Source: Gibbula magus
Lineage: Eukaryota > Mollusca > Gastropoda > Trochida > Trochidae
Direction: 5' to 3'
Length of the DNA: 64,000 bases
NCBI GenBank assembly: GCA_936450465.1
Contig: OW388291.1
Coordinates: forward strand, 78,587,936-78,651,935
Shown here: one piece after another, positions 1-12,000 of the stretch
How positions within the stretch are numbered: the stretch's first letter is position 1
How the letters are laid out: each line of letters opens with the position of its first letter
Made by a program: the position numbers and the translations under genes
Notes under the pieces: model-generated
Database searches by the model: none
Told to the model about the DNA's origin: nothing
Seen by the model: only the letters and a program-made list of their open reading frames with translations

Positions 1-46
1 CACTTTATAGTTTATTTCTTTATTTCCTGACAAATTATATTTTCAG

Positions 47-3000
47 AATATGGGCGGTATTTACACTCCAAGTTGGATTTAAACTTGGACCAATTACACC
101 CCGAGTATGACCTCAATGAAGAGTTTCAAGACCATTGGGTTAAAACTTTACCGTTTTCTTTTAAGGTATGTGACTCTTCAACTTCATCTTCAACACAATT
201 CATAACAAAGACCACATGAGGAATTTTATAGTTATCTAAAATATTTTATTCAAATATTTTTTATAACACAAGTAATATAAGTTAAAAACTCAACTTTAAA
301 CAAGATCATTCATAAAACATTGACATAAGTTTCAGTAATATAATGAAATGAACTCATAACCTGCGGCTCCTTAAGATTCCAGTATAGTTAGCCAGTGGTC
401 AAATCTAGAGTATTCCCTTTATTAATCTATCTATTATCTATTTGTTTATCTATCTGTTTGCTTGATACATTCACAGAAACCTTACCAGGAGCAGCCGGGT
501 TTACAACCAGATATAAGGTGGGTGTTTGACATAGAATAAAGGTAACTAATGATACTTCCAGGTCTGTGGAGTACCCTTAGTTCAAGCCATCTCTAAAGTT
601 TCAATGCAATAAACAATTTTGCTGGCCTTCTCCCAACATTAAAATTAACTGCAGTGAGATTAGTGTACCTTTTAAAAGCAGCTCAGTGTGTAATGGACCT
701 GACTTATTCCACAATATCCAGAAGGACGAAAAATGTAAATGAAGTGTCATATAATACTCGCATTCAACCATTCAAGTATAGAATAGTCTAGCCAATTCTT
801 TATTCCGACATTCAATTATGGAATAGTCTGGCTGACTTTTCAACTGTCATTTACCTGTTATGCTGTAGGCAAACTTATTACAATTTTTAGTTTGGACAAA
901 AACGATGGTCTGTAATCACAAAATTAATTTGTTACACGCCATTTGGCAAATGTTATTGGTTGAGAGCTCTCCAAAATTATCGATGAAGGACATTGTTGCA
1001 TTTATACATCATACACTCAACTCAACTCAACTCAACTCAACTCAACTTACCTCCATCCCTATCCCCATCCCCATCCCCATCCCCATCTCCATCCCCATCC
1101 CCAACCCATCCCCATTAACCCTTCCCCACCCCCATCCCCATCCCCATTAACCCTTCCCGACCCCACCTCCATCCCCATCCCCATCCCCATCCCCATGTCC
1201 ATCTCACCTCACCTCATATAATCTCACCTTAGCTCATCTCACCTGTGTAAATTTATTATCCCCCGCCAACATAGTTGGGGGGGGGATATTGAAATGGGCT
1301 CCGTCCGTCCGTTCGTCCGTTCGTTCGTCCGTCCGTCCGTCCCGATTTTGTTTCCGGAGCAGAACTCAAAAACTATAAGACATATCTCAACGAAACTTGG
1401 TGTGTGGAACAATCATCATGTCTAGATGTGCCTTTTGGGGTTTTCAACTTCTTCGAGTTATTTTTTTGGACCGTTTCCATGGAAATGTAACTTAGAATTT
1501 CGTTTCCAGAACAGAACTCGAAAACCATAAGACATATCTCAACGAAACTTGGTGTGTGGAACAATCATCATATGTAGATGTGCCTTTTAGGGTTTTCAAC
1601 TTCTTCGAGTTATTTTTTTTACCGTTTCCATGGAAATGTAACTTAGAATTTCGTTTCCGGAGCAGAACTCGAAAACCATAAGACATATCTCAACGAAACT
1701 TGGTGTGTGGAACAATCATCATGTCTAGATGTGCCTTTTGGGGTTTTCAACTTCTTCGAGTTATTTTTTTTGACCATTTCCATGGAAATGTAACTTAGAA
1801 TTTCGTTTCCGGAGCAGAACTCGAAAACCATAAGACACATCTCAACGAAACTTGGTGTGTGGAACAATCATCATGTCTAGATGTGCCTTTTGGGGTTTTC
1901 AACTTCTTCGAGTTATTTTTTTGGACCGTTTCCATGGAAATGTACTTAGAATTTCGTTTCCGGAACAGAACTCGAAAACTATAAGACATATCTCAAAGAA
2001 ACTTGGTGTGTGGAACAATCATCATGTGTAGATGTGCCTTTAGGGGTTTTCAACTTCTTCGAGTTATTTTTGTTACCGTTTCCATGGAAATGTAACTTAG
2101 AATTTTGTTTCCGGAACAGAACTCGAAAACTATAAGACATATCTCAACGAAACTTGGTGTGTGGAACAATCATCATGTGTAGATGTGCCTGAAAGGCCCG
2201 ATGGGCTTATGGCATTGCACGGTGCAACTTTTAGCATTTTGTCTTCTTCTCCAGAACCACTTTGTCTAAGGAGCTGAAATTTTGTGTGTTGTGTTTAGTT
2301 GAAAAAGGTTCATAGTCACTGTTATTCGACAACTATTCTTCAATAAATTTTCCCAAAGGCGGGGGATATGGCCGACTCTGTCTGCTTGTATTATATTTCC
2401 AAATGCAAATTCAATGTTTTTCCAAATAAATGTCTATAGTTACATAGCTAAAACATGAACATAAGGTACCAAATATTTTATGTCAATCTCATGGTACCCC
2501 ACGAAAGATTGATCCATATATTACAACTGATAGAGCTCGATTGGTTTATTACAGAGACATAACAGTCCAGAAGTTATCCAGCTACTCGACACCTGTCCAG
2601 TCTCTGTTGTGTAGAGCAGAGAAACTTGGTTGGTTTATGCAAGTCAACACAGACGGGTTCACCCCTAACAAGAGGCTCAACCTGGCCATGGGGCTAGCCT
2701 CCATACACATTGCTCAATATCTTGAGGTATGTAATCCGAACATTGATAGTATTGTTATGAAAGGGTTTTATTCGAACCATTTTTAAATGCAATGTTTATT
2801 CTGCAGATGTACATTTTGATTTGTTCAAATATGTCAACATGAATTGTTGCTTGCATTACTGTTGCATTAGAATTCTTTGTACAAATCATCATATTCCCAA
2901 GACAGTTATGTTAATGAATAGTCCTTATTTTTACAGTTTTAGTTACTTTTAAAATTATTATTTTGCAGATGAGGTGGAAAAGTTATAAAAATACAAAAGG

Positions 3001-6000
3001 GGCACCAGGTAAAAAACAAATAACATAATTTTCATGTGACAAATTAACTGTCGTACTTTCTATTTTCATTTGCTTTTACCCCATATAAAAACCATAACTT
3101 ACAAACTTTGCCAATACTTTTTTAAAAAAATTCTATTTGTACATTATATTAGTAATGCTTTATAAAAACAGTGTTTAAAACACATCCCATTGGCATTTAT
3201 TTAAAACAGCAATAGCATAAATTCTCAAAAGAGATTACCCTTTCAAACTTCCTTTTCATAAATTCCTTTATCACGCTTACGGTTCCTTTACAGAGACGTT
3301 TCGAATTGATTTTCATTACCTCGGGTGACAACATGACACTCACATTATGTTTGTGCAATATTACAGAGAGACCATTAAACTGGCGTGAGTTGTTTGGTAT
3401 TGCTGTACAGTATCGCCGCCTGGTGGACCCAGAGCAGCCTGTACTCTGGGTTACCTCCCTTCCTGACTTCACTTCAACCGAGGGTCATCGTACAGACGTT
3501 ACTTTTATCAGGTGGGTATTGAGTCAGTGTGAAACAAGGTTTGTCCAACAATCTGTAATATTGTCATAATTATCACGTAAACTTATTCTCTGATATATTT
3601 TGCCTATTCTTAGTACCTCTGGAAAGATTTAATATCTGGTGGTATGCCAGCCATCTGCTTAGTGGAGAGTAATGTCCCTTCCCGTAACAAGATGCTCGGC
3701 CTCTGTTCCAGCACTTCAAATGCTTCTTGTAACTCTATCAGGACTGGTTACTTTTAAGACAGCTAACACTCTTAGATAACTTTTATTCAGATACACTGAT
3801 TGAGTCTTGTTAATTGGGAAGATATTTTTATAAAAAGTGGAGATATTGACCGCACTATATTCTAGACATTGGAATTGATTATGGTATGATACAAATTAAA
3901 ACAGTGTATTTCAAATGAATTTCTTTTTCAGGGGGTCTGTAACAAATTTAAAAGTGATGCCATATTTTGATTTGGTTTTCAAACTGGCTAAAACCATGCT
4001 GGAGCATTATTCTGGGTAAGATAGCTTCTAGTAGTTCAGTCCCTATGTTTAATTTGTATCAAAGCATGTTTTACTTGAAGCTCGTTTATTAGTGAAGATT
4101 TTCCATAAATTGAAAAATATAACTGTGAACTAACACTGATTAAGTATTGATAGAGATTTAAATGAAACCTTTCAAATAATTAATTATCATTTGTTTTCTT
4201 GATTTTCAAATTGTTTGATTGACTTATATCCTTGTGATCAGTAATGACAGTATATTTATTACAGAGAAGGCTCAGTGTCATATGCAAAACTCAATGAAGA
4301 AATCAGCAAAGCTAAAACTTGTGAAGACCTTTTATCAGTGGCCAGGGTGAGATTTCATTGAATTATTACTTTCTTACTTACTTGCGTAATTGTTACTACA
4401 TATCTTTTAAGAAAAAAAATTTTCTGAGCATATAATTCCTTCTTCATTCACTTCCTGTAAAAAGTAAAAGCTGATCTTAGAAGTTTAAACGTTTTAGAAG
4501 CGTAAGATCAACCCGCACGGCTTCCTGGTGTCAACACAAGTGCCGAGTATGACAAAAGTGAAGGAGGAAGACCGGCTGGACGGAGCGATGCTGGTACTCA
4601 CTGAGGACTTGTATGTATAGCAGCCTTCATTGTTATTACTCTTGTATACACGATGGGAACACTTCTCCCTTCTTCCTCCTCCCAGAAAAGGATTCAGATT
4701 TCATCCCTCAGCCAAATCTTTTACAATTGTTTTAAACAAATATACCCATTCCTTAACGTTTTCTGGAAAAATTTTAATTTACAAGAAAATGAATTTATTA
4801 TTTAGGAGTCATAACCATGCACGTCAATGATATATCATCAACACAATCATTAATCAGAGGACTGATTTTCGATAAATAGGAATAATTTCAGTAATGTAAG
4901 ATGTTTGGCTTAAATAAAATTGGCAGCCTCATCCTTAACCTGAGGGACCTTGAATATTCCAGTAGTTACACTCAATCCAGATTAATCCCTTTGTTTGAAT
5001 GCAGTGATTCTTGTAAATTGGCTACTCAGAATAATTAATTCATAAGCTGAAAAAATGGTTACGTTTTATTGCAGGAATGGAAAGATAGTGTTTGCACTGA
5101 ACATAGCCAATACCCAGCAGAGAATGACCATGTACTCCTCCGAGCTGGACTACGTGCTGGCGCAGATACAGGACGAGATCAGGAAGACAGGACTCTCGAA
5201 AATAACTGTTAGTGCTCTTTATATATGTCACCTTTTAAATGTGAATTTACAAACACAAAAATATATGGTTTTTTTGTTCATGGTTAATTATTATTATGAT
5301 GGACATTTGAGAAGTCATAAGATTATTTCGGTTGTGAGCCAACCTATTGACTGATGTAAAGTCAAAATAGCTTGTCAGATGAAAATGAGTTAATGACTTT
5401 AGTTCGTCTATGTTTTGACATTTCAAATATTTTGTATTTTTCCACAGGACATAGACCAGATATTGAACCTGATTGTCTCCCTTGTGTACTATTTTTACAA
5501 CCTCATGCCACTCACTCGTGGATCCAGGTACGTGTCTCTCATAGTCTGTTCCACTACCCAATCTTGACTGACATTACATTGTAATATTAGCTAAGACTGA
5601 TTGTAGGCTAATTAAGATCGCTAAGTCGAATTGAATCTAGTTAATATTTTCAAAGATTTTACATTTAGTTACCTATTCTCTCCCATTTATGTTTCAACTC
5701 AACTCAACCCATGACCACATAACCTCTGTTGCTAGTGGGATACTTTCATGGCTAGAAATAGAGGATTCTGATTGGTTGCAATAAGTAGTAGCAAGTGAGT
5801 AGTGCAATCAGCAACAATGTTCAAACTGAAGACTCAGTGTATTCTTGTAACAGTAGGGAAGACTGCCATTCCTTCCAAGTGAGTTGCACACATATATCTT
5901 ACAAGGTCGAAGTCAGTCAGAGTTGTAAGACAATTTTTTATTGGATAGAAATAAGGACGGAATCTGGAACCGTATTGCAAACTTTCACCCCTCAGAGATT

Positions 6001-9000
6001 TTATTAAAAGTGATGAATATGACCTTCTGTAACAGAGGTTATGTGGGAAGGAATTTATGGAGAGAATGGTTTTCCATTTTACTTTACAAAGACATTCTGT
6101 GATGTATTCCCTTCAGATTCTTGTGAGATTTAATTCTTAGTCAATTTAAATATGGATGCTTTGGCAAATTAATCTTTAATAATATTCAATATTGAAAACC
6201 AGTAATAAAACAGTAGAATTTACAAGATATAAATGTAAATTACGAATGTTCAGGTAAAAATCAGTAAAACCGTTCGACATGATAAATATAATCTAAGTGT
6301 TTATGTAATCTTCCTATTTCAGTGTTGTAGCATACACAGTAGCCCTAGGTTTGGTTATGTCCATCGGCAGACAGGTCACAGGCAAAATACCAGTAGGAAA
6401 GGTATGTTTTTCCTTATCTTCTTCAGATATTTCTGTACACTCTTTCTAATTGAGGAGCCCTTTTTTCATTTTAATTCTCTGAAAGATGTAGCAACAGTAC
6501 TCAAGAGTTGAGTTTAAAACAATTTACAACAATTTATATGAGACACCCATGTTCTAATATGTAGTGAACTACCGGTATAATTATTACACATGAGGATCCT
6601 TTGATCAACTAAAATCATTGGACACCTTTTAAAAGAAGAGCCATTTATGTCATGTGAAATAATCTCATCCTCCATAATTTCAAGTGTATACTTTCCAATA
6701 AATCTCCATAATTACCCTGGTTGCATTCATGGATCTTGCCAAATAATGTATTACCTCCCTTGTCTGGTGCCACCTTCTGAAAGTAGCCAATCGGAAGCCT
6801 TAAAGATAATATCATCTCTCTGTTTTTTTCATGTTGATTCGTTTATTCATATAGACAATACTTTCAAGTAAGCAAAACACAATTGATTATTTCGAAGCGT
6901 CACCTACTCATTAAGATATAACCCTTCAAAGTGAGTAAATTTAGCCTGCTCATTATCTCATTCTTGAAACAGTTTGCCGCGGCCCCTCAGTGTAGCATAA
7001 CCTTCGTTAGCGATGTGACGTCATACACAGGAGTTGCTTAATGAAATCCTTAGGCGATTTTCCGATTTTCGTCGATAATTCGTTTAAAACATGATAAGAA
7101 CGTTTTGACATTACAAGTTTCCGATAGAATGGGTATTTGTGCGTCCGTAGGGAGTAATTTCAGAGTTTTAGGAGCATGTTTCGATATTCAACCGCTGATT
7201 TTAGATTTGTTCTTTTCCCAATCGAGTGGAGTGTTATGTTATCTTATAAGCTACAATATGCTTTGAAATGAATAACTGACAATTCATCCGTTATTAGTTT
7301 GTTTTTTTTGTTGTGCTTGATTTTGTGTTTGAAGAGTGTCTATAGCTTGAATTCTTTTTCAGAAGGGATCCTCCTTGGGGTACTTATTGCATAAAATCCT
7401 TGATTTTAGGTATATGACAGGTTGTAACTATATTTTTCCACTTTAAAAATTAGTTAAAAAACTAAAAAACTAAAAAAACGTACTTTGGGTCACCCCTCTT
7501 GAGCCTCATACCTTGTGGTTGTCATGCAACCAAGGGCAGATAACTCTGATCTCACCACTTTTCAATCTGTCATTTCTAGGACAAGGACACATGAAGTTTT
7601 GCTCTGATTTTTTCTGAGTTTTTCACTGCTGATCTCTAAGAAAATGGCCCAAAGACAATCTGTATGTGTGGTAACTTCTACCTTTTTACAGTAGGGTCGA
7701 ATGGCTTCATGTTTTCAGTAGTAATTTCATGTTTATTGTAACTTGCTTTCCCACATGGTGGGAAAGTCGACCCAAGATGGCGGCCATTTTCTTTGATCAA
7801 TGTTTTTTGATCATGGATTTTTGGTTAGATCTGGGCTTTCCACGTGTTTATTATATCATTTTAGGGTTCTAGATTCGATTTCCGTAGGTATTTCGAATCG
7901 CCCTCTGGCCTAAAAGCAAATTAGTTCACATTACATGTTCTATTTGTTTCAGTGATGATAGGGGTCTGGCCATGCTTGTTTACATTGTACTTCGCATTTG
8001 CCTTTCGCCTCTGCTCATGTTATGCATGCATGTTTACAAAAACATTTACATTGCAATTCCCCCATGTATTTAGTATATATATATTTTAAAAATAATTATA
8101 TATATACACATGTTGCATGTGCACGTCTTGATTTGGCTATTTTGCTTCTAGCCTTTCAAGCCTTGTGCCCAATGTAAAGGGCCGGTGTCTATCACCGACG
8201 CCCATGATGAGTGCCTCAAGTGTTTGGCCTCTGACTTTCATCACCCACTCGACTGTGGGTTTTGTCAGGCCTTTACCCCCAAGGCCAGATCAAGGAGGGA
8301 TGTTGACTTAAAGTTCTTCTCCGAGGCTTTGGAGAGCGGGCGGGACATCACCAAGCTTGACCCCCCGTCTAAGGCTAAAAAGGTGAAGAAGTCACCAGTT
8401 AAGAAATTAAGCGGTAAGAAGGTTAAGGCTCCGGCCTCCGCTACGGTGTCCTCGGCCAGGTCGGGTCTCGATGATTCGTCATCCGAGCCCGACTCGGTCG
8501 AGGACCAGCGGGGGTCCTCAGCCGGGGATTTCACCCACCCTCCCTCCCCTGAACAACCTAACTTACAAAGTGCTAATTTTAACCCTGTTGATATGACGCA
8601 ATTCACGCAAATCATTACACAGCAAATGAAGGTCATGATTGACTCGGCGGTCTCGGGGCTCCGTACGGAGTTCCGGACCTCGAGTCATGAACCTGATGCA
8701 GCTCATGGTACCAGGGGAGATCTCGGTGTCGGACTCGTCCGAGGCACGGGGTCTCCTCGGGGCGCTCAGCTTCCGGCTCGCGAGCTGCGGAGTATGGAGC
8801 CCCAGGTTACCATAACACAAACACACCAGCCCCCTCAGACACCTGGCTTCGGGCAGGTCTCGTCTGGGGGATCGCTGGCCCCGCCGAACCTGGTGCCGCT
8901 CGTTGGAGTAGGTTCCCAGGGTAAGGCTTCTAACCCAGGTTACGAGGCGCCGCCTGTGCTCCAGGTGCAGCGTCCTCGGACACCTGCCCCGTGCTCCGAG

Positions 9001-12000
9001 ACCGTCGTCCCAGTGACGATGCAGTCCGGGCCGCACGCGGGACCCACGAGCGCCCTCGAGACCCAGGTCTCGGGGGGGCCCACTCGAGGTCGGTCCTCAG
9101 GGTATGGGGCACCCAGCTCCCAGGTTTACCCCTGCGGAGTATGGAGCCCCAGGCTTCCACAGGTGCCCAGTCCCTCCAGGCACCTGACACTGGTCAGGTC
9201 CCGTCTGGAGGCCAGCTGGTCCTGCCTAACCTGGGACCTCTCGCTGGAGACGGTCCCCAGGCCCAGGTCCCCACCTCAGGGTATGAGGCATCCAGCTCCC
9301 AGGCTTAGCCCTGCGGAGTATGGAGCCCGAGGCCTCCACAGGTGCCCAGTCCCTCCAGGCACCTGACACTGGTCAGGTCCCGTCTGGAGGCCAGCTGGTT
9401 CTGCCTTACCTGGGACATCTCGCTGGAGACAGTCCCCAGGCCCAGGCTCCCACCTCAGGGTATGAGGCATCCAGCTCCCAGGCTTAGCCCTGCAAAGTAT
9501 GGAGCCCAAGGCCTCCACAGGTGCCCAGTCCCTCCAGGCACCTGACACTGGTCAGGTCCTGTCTGGAGGCCAGCTGGTTCTGCCTTACCTGGGACCTCTC
9601 GCTTGAGACGGTCCCCAGGCCCAGGCTCCCACCTCAGGGTATGAGGCATCCAGCTCCCAGGCTTAGCCCTGCGGAGTATGGAGCCCCAGGCCTCCACAGG
9701 TACCCAGTCCCTCCAGGCACCTGACACTGGTCAGGTCCCGTCTGGAGGCCAGCTGGTTCTGCCTTACCTGGGACCTCTCGCTGGAGACGGTCCCCAGGCC
9801 CAGGTCTCCACCTCAGGGTATGAGGCATCCAGCTCCCAGGCTTAGCCCTGCGGAGTATGGAGCCCCAGGCCTCCACAGGTACCCAGTCCCTCCAGGCACC
9901 TGACACTGGTCAGGTCCCGTCTGGAGGCCAGCTGGTGCTGCCTTACCTGGGACCTCTCGCTGGAGACGGTCCCCAGGCCCAGGCTCCCACCTCAGGGTAT
10001 GAGGCATCCAGCTCCCAGGCTTAGCCCTGCGGAGTATGGAGCCCCAGGCCTCCACAGGTACCCAGTCCCTCCAGGCACCTGACTCCGGTCAGGTCCCGTC
10101 TGGAGCCCAGCTGGTCCTGCCTCACCTGGGACCTCTCGCTGGAAACGGTCCCCAGGCCCAGGCTTCCACCTCAGGGTATGAGACTTCTCCCCCTGCCCCG
10201 TGCGCCGCGACCGCCGTCCCAGTGACGGTGCAGTCCGGGCCGCACGCGGGACCCAAGCCATCGGGTCGTGAACCTGATGTTTTTCTGCCTAGGGGGGAGT
10301 TCCGGTCTCGGCCTAGTCCAAGACACGGGATCAGCCCGGGGCACCCAGCTCCCAGGCTTAGCCCTGCGGAGGATGGAGCCCCAGGCCTCCACAAGCGCCC
10401 AGCCCCTCCAGGCACCTGACACTGGTCAGGTCCCGTCTGGAGGCCAGCTGGCCCTGCCTAACCTGGGACCTCTCGTAGGAGACGGTCCCCAGGCCCAGGC
10501 TTCCACCTCTGGGTATGAGGCACCTACCTCCCAGGCTTAGTCCTGTCGAGTATGGAGCCCAAGTCTCCACAAGCGTACAGTCCCTCCAGGCACCTGACAC
10601 CAGTCAGGTCTCGTCTGGAGGCCAGCTGGTCATGCCTAACCTGGGACCTCTCGCCGGAGACGGTCCCCAGGTCCAGGCTATCACCTAAGGGTATGAGGCA
10701 CCCAACTCACATGCTTAGCCCTGTCGAGTATGGGGCCCCAGGTCTCCTCAAGCGCCAAGCCCGGGCCGCACGCGGGACCCACGAGCACCCCCATGACCAA
10801 GGTCGCGGGGGACCCGCTTGAGTTTGAGATTGGAGATCCCTGGAAATCCTTCCTGGGAGCTCCTCGGTCAGATCACTGCGGCTGGAGGTCATCAGGTGCG
10901 CGACTCCATTCGGAGCTCCGCAAGCCAGATGATGAGCGCTGTAGAGGGTTCAGGCCCATTCTAAATCTAAAGATCATGAACTCATAGAGGTACCATCGTT
11001 CAAGATGGAGACTCTAAGATCTGTGATTTCGTCAGTGCAGGTCGGGGAATGGCTATCCTCCATCGACCTCAAAGACGCTTACCTTCATGTCCCAATGCAC
11101 CCAGACTTCAGAAAGTATCTGCGGTTTGCATTCGACGGGAAGTGTTATCAGTTCAGGGTGTTACCCTTCGGAATCTCTACGGCTCCGAGGGTATTCACCA
11201 AACTCAGCGCTGTCTCAGCTTCAGAACCACGAATCCACCCAGGCTATACTCCACACGTTGGTCTCGCTGGGATGGATCGTGAACCTCAAAAAGTCGGAGC
11301 TAGCCCCGTCTCCTGGGCTCCAGGTTTCAGACGGAGCCGGGGATAGTATCCCTGGCCCCGGACCGGGTTCCGAAGATCCTGGGGACTGTGAACTCGTTTC
11401 TGTGCTCCAACCCACACAGCTCGGGTCTGGCTCCAGCTCCTCGGAGTCATGGCACCGACTGTGGATGTGGTTTGGAGGTCCCGGCTCCGCATGTTTATGG
11501 TCCCACTCGGAGTCTTACGAGAAGTTGCTCGTCACTCCGGAGTGGGTCTTACCACACCTGTCTTGGTGGTACAATGTCGATCACCTGACTCGGGGTTACC
11601 CCCTGCAGCCTCCGGTGCCGACCCTGACAGTTCAGTCCTACGCCTCCCTTTCGGGATGGGGCGGGGTTCTGGGTCCCACATGGTCTCGGACCTGTGGTCT
11701 CAGGCCGAGTCTCAGATGCACATCAATGTGCTAGAGCTCAGGGCGGCCTGGTTGGTTTTGCAACACCTGAGAGATCAGGTGAAGGGTCAGGTGGTCCGGC
11801 TCCATTTGGACAACAGGACCGCCATGACTTATATCCTCAAACAGGGAGGGACGGTCTCTCCGTCCCTCCTGGAGGAGACATGGCAATTCTTCCTTTGGTG
11901 CGACGAGCTCGACACCACGGTCCTGCCAGTGTACTTACAAGGGGTGGACAATGTCCGAGCAGACGCTCTGTCTCGCCGGATCCTTGTCCCCCACGAGTGG

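Larger units (their letters stand above)
166..2554. other. TTC13 introns 1 and 2
   Basis: Exon 477-517 separates the two introns. Intron 2 carries CTCAA and CCCCAT microsatellites and a complete mosaic repeat element, both listed separately. Nothing coding is seen; the open frames here come from the microsatellite and from the antisense side of the 151-bp repeats. Confidence 0.7.

Noticed and set aside
905..1150. Pro/Ile-rich open frame
   Set aside because: It is the translation of the CTCAA and CCCCAT microsatellites.
1373..1989. Four similar minus-strand open frames of 63-74 codons
   Set aside because: They are overlapping translations of 151-bp tandem units with no start or splice context.
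8563..9036. 157-codon minus-strand open frame in the DIRS element
   Set aside because: It is antisense to the GC-rich gag-like frame and has no domain.
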